Origin: Paracoccus sp. MC1862
Lineage (GTDB): Bacteria > Pseudomonadota > Alphaproteobacteria > Rhodobacterales > Rhodobacteraceae
Reading direction: 5' to 3'
Assembly (NCBI RefSeq): GCF_016617715.1
Contig: NZ_CP067225.1
Span: 744,001-808,000 of the forward strand
DNA: 64,000 nt
Below the pieces are notes generated by a model. That model was not told the DNA's origin. It did no database searches and saw nothing but the letters and a program-made list of their open reading frames with translations. Position numbers and translations under genes: made by a program. The stretch's first letter is position 1. Every line of letters begins with the position of its first letter. This document shows, one piece after another, positions 1 to 11,954 of this stretch.

Positions 1-28
1 GATCGCCTATCTGCAGACCACCAACTGA
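1..28 (+). CDS. C-terminal end of an upstream gene, possibly a c-type cytochrome
   Basis: Only the last residues are inside the window; the frame reads IAYLQTTN and stops with TGA at 26-28. An AYL-type ending is common at the C-terminus of small c-type cytochromes, but eight residues cannot establish that. The strong hairpin at 54-80 closes this gene off from the transporter operon that follows. Confidence 0.3.
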
Positions 29-53
29 TCCGTCGTTTCGGGGGAAGATTGTG

Positions 54-80
54 GGCGCGGGGGAAACCCCGCGCCTTTTT
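54..80 (+). terminator. Intrinsic terminator of the upstream gene
   Basis: A perfect 9-bp GC stem (GGCGCGGGG at 54-62 with CCCCGCGCC at 67-75) closes a GAAA tetraloop and is followed at once by five T residues (76-80). This is a textbook rho-independent terminator. It lies 26 bases after the stop at 28 and well before the yejA start at 207. Confidence 0.9.
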
Positions 81-206
81 CCATTCCGTCGGGGCGAGCC
101 GGCGTCACAATGGCGACAGGCCGCTTGCGGGTGCCGCGCTGCGTGCCTTAGCGTCCGAACGATCCCTGGCCGGTTTGCCGGAAAGGGCAGGCAAAGGGAG
201 AAGCGC

Positions 207-2072
207 ATGGTCGCGACACGCAACGGGATTCTGGCGGCGGTTCTGTCTTTGGTGGCGACGCTGGCCGTCGCGCAAGGCGAGGCCACCGGGCCAACCATCG
301 TTTCCCATGGTGTCGGCACCTTTGACGCGATCCGCCTGCCTGCCGATTTCGCGCATCTCGCTTACGTCAACCCCGACGCGCCGAAAGGCGGCGAGATCAG
401 CGAATGGGCGGCGGGAGGCTTCGACAGCTACAACCCCTTCACCGTCAAGGGCCGCGGCGCGGCGCTGTCCACCGTCATGCTGGAAAGCCTGCTGGAGGGC
501 ACCGCCGATGAGATCGGGACCGCCTACTGCCTGCTCTGCGAAACGATCGAATATCCGGAAAGCCGCGACTGGGCGATCTTCACCCTGCGCGAGGGTGTGC
601 GCTTTTCCGACGGCACGCCCATGTCCTCGGGTGACGTGCTGTTTTCCTATGAGACGCTGCGTGACAAGGGGCTGTCGTCCTTCCGCGCGGTGATCGTGCA
701 GATGGTCGCGCAGGCCGAGGTGCTGGACGACCGCCGCATCCGCTTCACCTTCACGCCCGACTATCCGCGCCGCGACGTGATTCAGGCGGTGGGCGGGCTT
801 CCGGTCTTTTCCAAGTCCGATTTCGACGCGAACAACCGCGACATCGCCGAAAGTTCGAACCTTCCTTATGTCGGCTCGGGCCCCTACATGTTCGACAGCG
901 CCGACATCGGCCGTTCCGTCAGTTGGAAGCGCAACCCCGACTACTGGGGTGAAGGGCTGCCGATCAACCGGGGCCGCCACAACTTCGACCGCATCCGCAT
1001 CGAGTATTTCGGCGACTACGATTCAGCCTTCGAGGCGTTCAAGGCCGGGGCCTATACCTTCCGCAACGAGGCGTCCTCGATCCATTGGGCGACGCGCTAC
1101 GACTTTCCGTCCTTCACCAACGGCTGGGTGAAGAAGGAAGAGCTGGAGGACGGCAACATCGCCAGCGGCCAAGCCTGGGCCATCAACCTGCGCCGCCCGC
1201 AGTTCCAGGACCCGCGCGTGCGGCAGGCGATCGGGATGGTCTTCAACTTCGAATGGTCGAACGCGACGCTGTTCTACGGCCTTTACGAACGCATCACGAG
1301 CTTCTGGGACAACAGCCCGCTGAAAGCCACGGGCCTGCCCAGTCAGGCCGAGCTTGCCCTGCTGGAACCTTTGCGCGCCGACCTGCCCGAGCAGGTCTTC
1401 ACCGAGGAGGCCGCCGTTCCCCCCATCAGCGGCGAGCGCCAGATGGACCGCGGCAACCTGCGCCGCGCGGCCGCCTTGCTGGGCGGGGCGGGCTGGACGA
1501 TCCCCGAAGGCAGCCGCGACGGCATCCGCCGCAACGCGCAAGGCCAGCCCCTGCGGGTGCAGATACTCAACGATTCGCAGACCTTCGACCGGGTGATCAA
1601 CCCGTGGGTCGAAAACCTGCGGACCCTCGGGGTGGATGCGGTGAACGAGCGGGTGGACGACGCGCAGCTTGAGGATCGCCGCCGCAACCACGATTTCGAC
1701 GTGATCACCGCGCAACTGGGGCAGGACCCGATCCCCGGCTCGGGGCTGCAGCAGTATTTCGGCTCGAACTCGACCGACGACGTGTTCAACGTCATGGGGC
1801 TGGCGAATCCGGCGGTGGACCGGCTGATCTCGCATATCGAGGGCGCCACTACGCAGGAGGAACTGAACACCGGCGTCCATGCGCTCGACCGCAGCCTGCG
1901 GGCGATGTATTTCTGGGTGCCGCAGTGGTTCAAGGGCAAGCACACCGTTGCCTACTGGGACATGTTCGGCCACCCCGAGACGATGCCTCCTTACGCGCTG
2001 GGTGAGCTTGATTTCTGGTGGCATGACGCGGATAAGGCCGAGGCGCTGAGAAGCGCCGGGGCGATCCGCTGA
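207..2072 (+). CDS. yejA: Peptide/microcin C-type ABC transporter, periplasmic substrate-binding protein
   Basis: This 621-residue protein belongs to the extracellular solute-binding family 5 and captures oligopeptides in the periplasm for the YejBEF permease. I chose ATG 207 because a GGGAG ribosome site lies just upstream at 195-199 and the product then begins with a clean signal peptide ([24 protein letters not shown]). The frame is open further upstream to 51 but that part runs through the terminator at 54-80. The YejA-type start of the mature protein, HGVGTFD...[15 protein letters not shown], is visible. Four transporter genes follow in order, 28 bases downstream, so function as the binding protein of this importer is well supported. 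The exact peptide substrate cannot be read from sequence. Confidence 0.92.
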   Translation: MVATRNGILAAVLSLVATLAVAQGEATGPTIVSHGVGTFDAIRLPADFAHLAYVNPDAPKGGEISEWAAGGFDSYNPFTVKGRGAALSTVMLESLLEGTADEIGTAYCLLCETIEYPESRDWAIFTLREGVRFSDGTPMSSGDVLFSYETLRDKGLSSFRAVIVQMVAQAEVLDDRRIRFTFTPDYPRRDVIQAVGGLPVFSKSDFDANNRDIAESSNLPYVGSGPYMFDSADIGRSVSWKRNPDYWGEGLPINRGRHNFDRIRIEYFGDYDSAFEAFKAGAYTFRNEASSIHWATRYDFPSFTNGWVKKEELEDGNIASGQAWAINLRRPQFQDPRVRQAIGMVFNFEWSNATLFYGLYERITSFWDNSPLKATGLPSQAELALLEPLRADLPEQVFTEEAAVPPISGERQMDRGNLRRAAALLGGAGWTIPEGSRDGIRRNAQGQPLRVQILNDSQTFDRVINPWVENLRTLGVDAVNERVDDAQLEDRRRNHDFDVITAQLGQDPIPGSGLQQYFGSNSTDDVFNVMGLANPAVDRLISHIEGATTQEELNTGVHALDRSLRAMYFWVPQWFKGKHTVAYWDMFGHPETMPPYALGELDFWWHDADKAEALRSAGAIR

Positions 2073-2100
2073 CCGGCCGGGCGCGCGGGCAGGGACACCG

Positions 2101-3177
2101 ATGGGCGCATATCTTCTGCGGCGGCTGCTGCTGATCATCCCTACGCTGATCGGCATCATGCTGGTCAACTTCACCCTGACCCAGTTCGTCCCCGGCGGCC
2201 CGATCGAGCAGATCGTAGCTCGCGTCCAGGGCGAAGGCGACGTCTTCCGCAACATCGCCGGCGGGGGCGACGCGGGGCAGGGCGCATCCACCGAACGCTA
2301 CGCCGGGGCGCAGGGCCTGCCGCCCGAGTTCATCGCCGAACTGGAACGCGAGTTCGGCTTCGACAAGCCCCCTGTCCAGCGATTCCTGTCGATGCTGTGG
2401 GACTATCTGCGCTTCGACTTCGGCGAATCCTGGTTCCGGTCCATTTCGGTCGTCGATCTGGTGATCGAGAAGATGCCGGTGTCGATCACGCTGGGCCTGT
2501 GGTCCACGCTGCTGGCCTATCTGATCTCGATCCCGCTGGGCATCCGCAAGGCGGTGCGGGACGGGACGCCGTTCGACACCTGGACCTCCAGCGCGATCAT
2601 CGTGGGCTACGCCATCCCCGGCTTCCTGTTCGCGGTGCTGCTGATGGTGCTGTTCGCGGGCGGCAGCTACTGGCAGATCTTCCCGCTGCGGGGGCTGACC
2701 AGCGACAACTGGGAAAGCTTGTCGGCCTGGGGAAAGGTCAAGGACTACCTGTGGCACATCACCCTGCCGGTGATCGCCTCGACCATCGCCAGCTTCGCCA
2801 CGCTGACGCTGCTGACGAAGAACAGCTTTCTGGACGAGATCAATAAGCAATATGTCATGACCGCCCGCGCCAAGGGGCTGGCGGAACGGCGGGTGCTTTA
2901 CGGCCACGTCTTCCGCAACGCGATGCTGATCGTGATCGCGGGCTTCCCCTCGCTGTTCCTGGGCGTGTTCTTCGGCGCCTCGATCCTGATCGAGACGATC
3001 TTCTCGCTGGACGGCCTCGGCCGCCTTGGCTTCGAGGCCGCGGTGCAGCGCGACTATCCGGTGATCTTCGGCACGCTCTATGTCTTCGGCTTGATGGGCC
3101 TTCTGGTCGGCATCCTCTCGGACCTGACCTATGTGCTGGTCGATCCGCGCATCGACTTCGAAAGCCGCGCCGGATGA
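2101..3177 (+). CDS. yejB: Peptide ABC transporter permease YejB
   Basis: A 358-residue inner-membrane permease of the DppB/OppB family. The N-terminal transmembrane segment ([20 protein letters not shown]) is followed by a periplasmic stretch and then the binding-protein-dependent transport domain with further helices. The EAA-type loop that contacts the ATPase is visible around [21 protein letters not shown]. The start ATG 2101 has AGGGAC just upstream. The stop overlaps the yejE start by four bases (ATGA at 3174-3177), which suggests translational coupling. Length matches E. coli YejB closely. Confidence 0.93.
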   Translation: MGAYLLRRLLLIIPTLIGIMLVNFTLTQFVPGGPIEQIVARVQGEGDVFRNIAGGGDAGQGASTERYAGAQGLPPEFIAELEREFGFDKPPVQRFLSMLWDYLRFDFGESWFRSISVVDLVIEKMPVSITLGLWSTLLAYLISIPLGIRKAVRDGTPFDTWTSSAIIVGYAIPGFLFAVLLMVLFAGGSYWQIFPLRGLTSDNWESLSAWGKVKDYLWHITLPVIASTIASFATLTLLTKNSFLDEINKQYVMTARAKGLAERRVLYGHVFRNAMLIVIAGFPSLFLGVFFGASILIETIFSLDGLGRLGFEAAVQRDYPVIFGTLYVFGLMGLLVGILSDLTYVLVDPRIDFESRAG

Positions 3178-4276
3178 GCCTGTCGCCCCTGAACCAGCGC
3201 CGCTGGCGCAACTTCCGCCGCAACAAGCGCGCCTTCTGGTCGCTGGTGATCTTCGCGGTGATCTTCGTGCTGTCGATGCTGGCCGAGGTCATCGCCAACG
3301 ACAAGCCCATCGTCGCCAGCTATCGGGGAGACCTGTACTTCCCCGCCTACCGCTTCTACCCCGAAACTGCCTTCGGCGGCGACTTCGGGACGCAGGCGAA
3401 CTACACCGACCCCTCGGTGGAATGCCTCATCATCTCGGGCGGGCGCGAGGAATGCTGGGACGACCCCGAGGCCACCATCGCCGAGGCCCGCAGCACCGGC
3501 ACCGTGAACGGTGAGGAAATCCATCGCGGCTGGACCATCTGGCCGCCGATCCCCTACCACTACCGCACGATCAACAACGTGGGCACCGCCCCCTCGGCCC
3601 CCGATGCCGCGCATTGGCTTGGCACCGACGACACCGCGCGCGACGTGCTGGCCCGCGTGATCTACGGCTTCCGCCTGTCGATCCTGTTCACGCTGATCGT
3701 GACGGTGATCGCCTCGGCCCTCGGCATCGCGGCAGGCGCGGTGCAGGGCTATTTCGGCGGCCGCACCGACCTGATCTTCCAGCGCCTTCTGGAAATCTGG
3801 GGCTCGACCCCCTCGCTTTACGTCATCATCATCCTGTTTGCGATCCTCGGGCGCAGCTTCTGGCTGCTGGTCTTCGTCTCGATCCTGTTCGGCTGGCCCG
3901 CGCTGGTCGGCGTCGTCCGGGCCGAGTTCCTGCGCGCCCGCAACTTTGAATATGTCCGCGCCGCCCGCGCCCTGGGCGTCAACGACCGCACCATCATGTT
4001 CCGCCATATCCTGCCCAACGCCATGGTGGCGACGCTGACCATGCTGCCCTTCGTCGTGACCGGCACCATCTCCAGCCTTGCCGCTCTGGACTACCTCGGC
4101 TACGGGTTGCCCGCCTCGGCGCCCTCGCTCGGGGAACTGGCGCTGCAGGCCAAGCAGAACCTTCAGGCGCCATGGCTGGGCTTTGCCGCCTTCTTCACCT
4201 TCGCCATCATGCTGTCGCTTCTGGTCTTCATCTTCGAGGGCATCCGCGACGCCTTCGACCCAAGGAAAACCTTTCG

Positions 4277-4280
<4 letters not shown>
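3174..4280 (+). CDS. yejE: Peptide ABC transporter permease YejE
   Basis: A 368-residue permease of the DppC/OppC family and the partner of YejB. It starts with [21 protein letters not shown], the basic cytoplasmic leader plus first helix typical of this family. A long periplasmic insertion follows (about residues 45-140), then the transport domain with the EAA loop around [23 protein letters not shown]. It overlaps yejB by ATGA and yejF by GTGA (4277-4280), so all components are made from one transcript. Confidence 0.93.
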
Positions 4281-6213
<1,933 letters not shown>

Positions 6214-6217
<4 letters not shown>

Positions 6218-7431
6218 AGATCCTGTTCGTCCACCAGAACTTCCCCGGCCAGTTCCCCCACCTTGCCCCCGCGCTTGCCGCGCGTGGCCATGACGTGCTG
6301 GCGCTGACGGACGAGGCGAACGAGCGCGCCAGCCCGGTCCGGGTGGTGAAATACGCGAAGCCCCCGCAGGTGACGACCAGCCACCCGCTGGGGCGGACCT
6401 ATGCAGAGATGGCCGAGCGCGGCTGGCTCGCCGCCCGTGGCGCTCGGGCGCTGAGGGATCGCCATGGCTATGCGCCCGACGTGATCTTCGGCCATTCCGG
6501 CTGGGGCGAGACGCTGTTCCTGCGCGAGATCTGGCCCGAGGCGAAGCTGCTGGTCTATGCCGAACTGATGTATCGCACCCGAGGCCATGACGTGGGTTTC
6601 GAACCCGAGATCAGCCCCGGCACCGACGAGGCGCGGGTGCGCACCGTCGCCCGCTCGGCGCATCTCATCCAAGGCTTGGTGCAGGCCGATGCCGGGCTGT
6701 CGCCCACCCGCTATCAGGCCGAGAGCTTCCCGCCCGAACTGCGGTCCAAGCTGACCGTCATCCACGACGGCATCGACAGCGACCGGGTGAAGCCCGACCC
6801 CTCGGCCACGCTGCCGCTGCCCGATGGACGGGTGCTGCGCGCGGGTGACGAAGTGCTGACCTATGTCTCGCGCTCGCTGGAACCTTACCGCGGCTTTCAT
6901 GTCTTCATGCGCGCGCTGCCCGGCGTGCTGGCGGCGCGGCCGCAGGCGCAGGTGGTCGTGATCGGGGCCGAGGGCGTCAGCTACGGCGGCAAGCCCGCCG
7001 ACGCCGAAAGCTGGAAGGCGAAGATGCTGGACGAGATGGGCGACCGGCTGCCGCTTGACCGCGTGCATTTCCTCGGCCGGGTGCCCTATCAGACTTACCT
7101 GTCCACGCTGCAGGTTTCGCGCGTCCATTGCTACCTGACCTATCCCTTCGTCCTCAGCTGGTCGCTGACCGAGGCGATGTCGGCGGGCTGCCTGATCGTC
7201 GCCTCTGACACCGAGCCGGTGCGCGAACTGATCCGCGATGGCGAGAACGGCCGGCTCGTTCCCTTCCACGATCGCACCGCGCTGGAAGCCGCGCTGATCC
7301 GCGCGCTTGAAGGCGACCCCGAAGCCGAAGGGCTGCGGGCGGCGGCGCGAGCGGTGATTGCCGGCGGCTACGACCTGCGCCGCCACAGCCTGCCGCGCCT
7401 GATCGACTGGGTAGAGGGCTTCGGCCCCTAG
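6214..7431 (+). CDS. Group 4 glycosyltransferase coupled to the yej operon
   Basis: A 405-residue GT-B glycosyltransferase. The N-terminal Rossmann domain opens with VKILFVHQNFPGQFPHLAPA, and the C-terminal GT1-type donor-binding domain contains YVSRSLEPYRGFHVFMRALP and the acidic E-x7-E-like region around LTEAMSAGCLIVASDTEPVRE. It should transfer a sugar from a nucleotide donor in the cytoplasm; donor and acceptor are unknown. Translation begins at GTG 6214, overlapping the yejF stop by four bases, so it is read as part of the transporter operon. Its stop (7429-7431) overlaps the stop of the convergent AEC gene. Confidence 0.85.
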
Positions 7432-8357
7432 ATCCCCGCCATCGCGATCAGTCCGGCCAGCACCAGCGGGATTGCCAGCACCGCCAGCACCGTCTGCGCC
7501 GCCGTGATACCCGCCATCAGCGGCGCATCGCCCCCAAGCTGGCGGGCGAGAATATAGGAGGACGAGGCCGTCGGCAGCGTCTGGAAGACCAGCGCCGTCA
7601 CCAGCGCCTGCCCCTCAAGCCCCATCAGCAGCGCGACGGCCAGCGTGGCGAGCGGCATCGCCCCGAACTTCAGCGCCGAGGCTGTGGCGACCGGCCCAAG
7701 CCAGCGCCGCGCGCCCCCGAACTGCAGCGCCGCGCCGACGCAGAGCAGCCCCAGCGGCAGAGACGCCGCCCCCAGCGAGCGCAGTGCAGGGCCGATTCCC
7801 GGCGGCATCTCGAACCCCGCGGATTTCGCCGCGATCCCGGCGAAGGAGGCCAGCACCAGCGGGTTCGTCGCCACCTGCCGGACGACGCCGCGCAGGCCCA
7901 GCCGCGCATGGCCATGGCGGGCAAAGACCAGCACGCAGAGGATGTTGACCGTGGGCACGATCACCGCGTTGCAGATCGCCGCCAGCGCGATGCCGCTTTC
8001 GGGAAACAGCCCCACCGCCAGCGTGACGCCGACATAGTTGTTGAACCGGATGCTGCCCTGGAAGACCGAGGTGAAGGCGGGTCCGTCCAGTCCCATCGCC
8101 GGGCGCAAGGCCAGCGTCAGCGCCGCCACGATCACGATCGCCGTGACCAGCGTCAGGGCCAGCGCCCCCACTGGCAGCGCGCCGATGTCGGCGGTGACGA
8201 GGCCGTGGAAGAACAGGCTCGGCAGCAGGACGAAATAGCTCAGCCGCTCGGCCTGGGGCCAGAAAGCGGCGGCGAGAAAGCCCCTGCGGCGCATCAGGAA
8301 CCCCAGCCCGATCAGCAGGACGACAGGCGAAAGGGCGGCGAGAACTCCGGCGGTCAC
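7428..8357 (-). CDS. AEC family (auxin efflux carrier-like) permease
   Basis: About 309 residues, largely hydrophobic, with the internal repeat of five helices typical of the membrane transport protein (Mem_trans/AEC) family. Members export or import small organic acids such as malate or malonate; the substrate cannot be inferred here. The N-terminus reads VTAGVLAALSPVVLLIGLGF followed by MRRRG, which fits the first helix and loop. I chose GTG 8357 because residues upstream in the open frame (to 8477) are non-hydrophobic and unlike the family; no strong ribosome site marks this start, so it is uncertain. It is convergent with the glycosyltransferase and shares stop-codon bases. Confidence 0.82.
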   Translation of the reverse strand: MTAGVLAALSPVVLLIGLGFLMRRRGFLAAAFWPQAERLSYFVLLPSLFFHGLVTADIGALPVGALALTLVTAIVIVAALTLALRPAMGLDGPAFTSVFQGSIRFNNYVGVTLAVGLFPESGIALAAICNAVIVPTVNILCVLVFARHGHARLGLRGVVRQVATNPLVLASFAGIAAKSAGFEMPPGIGPALRSLGAASLPLGLLCVGAALQFGGARRWLGPVATASALKFGAMPLATLAVALLMGLEGQALVTALVFQTLPTASSSYILARQLGGDAPLMAGITAAQTVLAVLAIPLVLAGLIAMAGI

Positions 8358-8687
8358 GGGCGCGGCCCCGACCGGACGGGGCGACAAGGCGGTGCAGGCA
8401 TCTGCATGGTCAGGGAGGCAGCCTTTTGCCGGTGGCGTGGTCGGCGCCCGGATGCCATTCCCAAGGGCGCTGTGCAATCACTGCCTGGACGAGATGCAAT
8501 GCGACCGGAAAGAGCCGCTCCGCGGGGGCGGACCCCGTGCTGATGCTGCTGGTCGGACGCGCAGGCTGAACGCGGTCTGGTATCCTGAAGCCTTGCCAAG
8601 GCCAAGGCATTACCGGATCACCGCTTGCCGGCATCCCCTGCCGTGACCTGCGGAGGTTGCCACAAGGTTGGCCGCATCGGGCCGTTC
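8358..8687. other. Intergenic stretch without a recognisable gene
   Basis: About 330 bases separate the AEC permease start from the end of the hyi-like gene, both on the minus strand. I see no convincing coding frame, tRNA or strong terminator. It probably contains the promoter of the AEC gene, but no clear -35/-10 pair stands out. Confidence 0.5.
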
Positions 8688-9449
8688 TCAGGCAGCCGTT
8701 CCGCGCAACCAGCGCAGCCCGGCCTCGGTCGTCGTCGCGGGGACGTATTCCGCGCCGACCCAGCCGTTGTAGCCCGCCGCATCCACATGGCGAAAGAACA
8801 CGGCATAGTCGATCTCGCCGCCTTTCGGCTCGTGCCGGCCGGGAAAACCCGCGATCTGGACATGGCGGGCGCGGCGGGCGTGGCGGTCCCAGCAGGCGAT
8901 GGCGTCTCCCGTGATCCGCTGGGCGTGGTAGGCGTCGAACTGCAGCCCGAGGTTCGGCGCGCCGACCTCGTCGATCAGCTCGGCCGCGAGGTCGTAGTCG
9001 GCCAGGAAGTAACCCGGCATGTCGTCGCTGTTGATCGGCTCGATCAGCAGGCTGGCATGGGGCGCGCGGGCGCAGGCCCAGCGCAGGTTCTCGACAAGGC
9101 TGCGCCGCGCCGCCGGGCCTTCGGCGCGGCCCGCCATGACATGCAGGTGACGGCAGCGCAGCGCCTGGGCGAAACGCAGGGCGCGATCAAAGTCGCGGCG
9201 GAACCGCTCCTCTCCCCCGGGCACGGCGGCGAAGCCTCGGGGTCCGCCCGCCCAGTTCGGGGGCGGGGTGTTCATCAGCACGAATTCCAGTCCCGCTGCC
9301 CGCAGCGCGGCGGACAGTTCGGGCGCGGCGAGGTCATAGGGGAACAGCATCTCGGCGCCCTCGAACCCCGCGCTGCGGGCGGCGGCAAAGCGTTCCAGCA
9401 CCGGCAGTTCGGTGAACAGGAAGGTCAGGTTGGCGGCAAAGCGCGCCAT
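8688..9449 (-). CDS. hyi: Hydroxypyruvate isomerase-like TIM-barrel protein
   Basis: A 253-residue sugar phosphate isomerase/epimerase family protein (AP_endonuc_2 TIM barrel). It begins MARFAANLTFLFTELPVLER and contains the family segments LLIEPINSDDMPGYF, LGLQFDAYHAQ and VQIAGFPGRHEP, which carry the Glu, Asp and His metal-binding residues of Hyi/OtnI enzymes. Expected reaction: interconversion of hydroxypyruvate and tartronate semialdehyde, or a related keto sugar acid. Length matches the usual 255-260. The start ATG directly follows the stop of the upstream DUF1285 gene, so the two are probably co-transcribed. There are no neighbouring glyoxylate-pathway genes to fix the substrate. Confidence 0.82.
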   Translation of the reverse strand: MARFAANLTFLFTELPVLERFAAARSAGFEGAEMLFPYDLAAPELSAALRAAGLEFVLMNTPPPNWAGGPRGFAAVPGGEERFRRDFDRALRFAQALRCRHLHVMAGRAEGPAARRSLVENLRWACARAPHASLLIEPINSDDMPGYFLADYDLAAELIDEVGAPNLGLQFDAYHAQRITGDAIACWDRHARRARHVQIAGFPGRHEPKGGEIDYAVFFRHVDAAGYNGWVGAEYVPATTTEAGLRWLRGTAA

Positions 9450-10007
9450 TCAGCCCTCCAGGGGGAAACTGGCGCCCTGAGAACGCAGGACAAGCCGACC
9501 CGAGCCGCCGTCCTGTGCCGCCTCGACCAGCCGGTAGAAGGTCTTGCGGTCGATCAGCGCATCAAGGCCGCGGCGGACATGGACATAGGGGCGCGGCTCG
9601 CCGTCCCGGTCCTCGACCCGGATGGGGTTGTCGGGACCGGCCACCACCTCGTCGCCGACATTGGTGGTGAAGCGGATCAGGTCGTCGGAAATCTCGGCAT
9701 CCACGGCGAGGAAGGGCGCGTCCACGACCCGGATGCCCAGCTTCTCGACCGGCGTGACGAGGAAGAATTGATCCCCCTCACGCTTCAGCACAGATGCAAA
9801 AAGCCGCACCATCCCGGGCCGGCCAATGGGCGAGCCCTCGTGGATCCACTGCCCGTCCGGGCGGATTTCCAAGTCCATCTCGCCGCAATAGGGCGGGTTC
9901 CACAGGTGAACCGGGGGCGGCCCGCGCCGTCCGGCCTGTCGTGCGGCTTCCATGATGCCCGCGCCGGTCGCGCGATCGTGCCCGGATTTTTCGCCCTTGT
10001 CCGTCAT
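9450..10007 (-). CDS. DUF1285 family protein
   Basis: A 185-residue cytoplasmic protein that matches the conserved, uncharacterised DUF1285 family in pattern. Typical segments are PPVHLWNPPYCGEMDLEI near the start, then GMVRLFASVLKREGD, FFLVTPVEKLGIRVVDAPF and the C-terminal YVHVRRGLDALIDRKTFYRLVE. No catalytic role is known. Start ATG 10007 gives MTDKGEKSG; sequence upstream in the same frame does not resemble the family. It is divergent from the moxR operon with 64 bases between starts, and its stop abuts the hyi start. In many proteobacteria DUF1285 lies beside moxR, which fits this arrangement. Confidence 0.8.
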   Translation of the reverse strand: MTDKGEKSGHDRATGAGIMEAARQAGRRGPPPVHLWNPPYCGEMDLEIRPDGQWIHEGSPIGRPGMVRLFASVLKREGDQFFLVTPVEKLGIRVVDAPFLAVDAEISDDLIRFTTNVGDEVVAGPDNPIRVEDRDGEPRPYVHVRRGLDALIDRKTFYRLVEAAQDGGSGRLVLRSQGASFPLEG

Positions 10008-10071
10008 TGCCAGTGGAGCCTTCCGCGAACCGCCAATATGCTCTCCGTTACAGCAGAGCGAAGGCAGAGTC

Positions 10072-11073
<1,002 letters not shown>

Positions 11074-11081
11074 GGCCCGCG

Positions 11082-11954
11082 ATGCGTCAGCCCGCATCCC
11101 CTCGCGCGGAAGGCGCGGTCGCGCTGCGCCTGGGGGCGGAAGCTGCAGCCGCTGGCCTGCCCGAGCTGATGCTGTCGGCTGAAAAGCTGGCCGCCAGCGT
11201 CGATCCCGGTGCGCATGGGTTGCGCCGGGCAGGCAGCGGCGAGGATTTCTGGCAATACCGCCCTGCGGCCGCGGGCGACCCGGCCAGCGCCATCGACTGG
11301 CGCCGCTCGGCCCGGTCCGACGCGGCCTTCGTGCGGGAACGCGAGCGGCAGGCGCCGCAGTCGGCGGTGCTGTGGGCGTCCGGCGCCGCCGGCATGGGGT
11401 GGAGCGGGGATGCCGCGCGGCCGCAGAAGGGCGAGCGGGCGCGGCTGCTGGCGCTGGCGCTGGGGCTGCTGCTGCTGCGCGGGGGTGAGAGGGTGGGCGT
11501 CGGTCCCGCGGATGCCAAGGCGGGGCGGCTGCAGGCCGAGGTGCTGGGCCGGGACCTGCTGTCGGCGCAGGCCGAACTTCCCGGCGCAGGCACGCTGCGT
11601 CCGCATCGCCGGGTGGTGCTTATCGGGGACTTTCTGGGTGACATCGGTCCCCTGCGGGCGCTGCTGGACGAGGCGACGGCGCTGAACTGCCGGGGCGCGC
11701 TGATGCAGGTGCTCGACCCGATGGAGGAGGAATTTCCCTTTGCCGGCGCCGTCCGCTTCCGCGCGCCCGCGGGCGACCGTCACGCGACCCGCAATGCCGG
11801 GGCGCTGCGTGAGGCCTATCTCGCCCGGCTGGCCGAACGGCGGGCGGAACTGTCGCGCATGGCCGAAGGAGCGGGCTGGCGCTTCGGCACGCATGACACC
11901 GGCGCGGCGGCCTCGGTCGCGCTGATGTGGCTGCACGAGGCGCTGGCGCCATGA
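11082..11954 (+). CDS. DUF58 family protein, MoxR partner
   Basis: A 290-residue DUF58 protein. The diagnostic block is EDFWQYRPAAAGDPASAIDWRRSARSDAAFVRE at about residues 50-80 (quoted in part: AIDWRRSARSD, then FVRERERQ). A VWA-like second half includes VVLIGDFLGDIGPL. DUF58 proteins accompany MoxR ATPases and are thought to be their adaptor or substrate. It starts eight bases after the moxR stop and overlaps the next gene by ATGA at 11951-11954. No membrane helix is evident. Confidence 0.88.
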   Translation: MRQPASPRAEGAVALRLGAEAAAAGLPELMLSAEKLAASVDPGAHGLRRAGSGEDFWQYRPAAAGDPASAIDWRRSARSDAAFVRERERQAPQSAVLWASGAAGMGWSGDAARPQKGERARLLALALGLLLLRGGERVGVGPADAKAGRLQAEVLGRDLLSAQAELPGAGTLRPHRRVVLIGDFLGDIGPLRALLDEATALNCRGALMQVLDPMEEEFPFAGAVRFRAPAGDRHATRNAGALREAYLARLAERRAELSRMAEGAGWRFGTHDTGAAASVALMWLHEALAP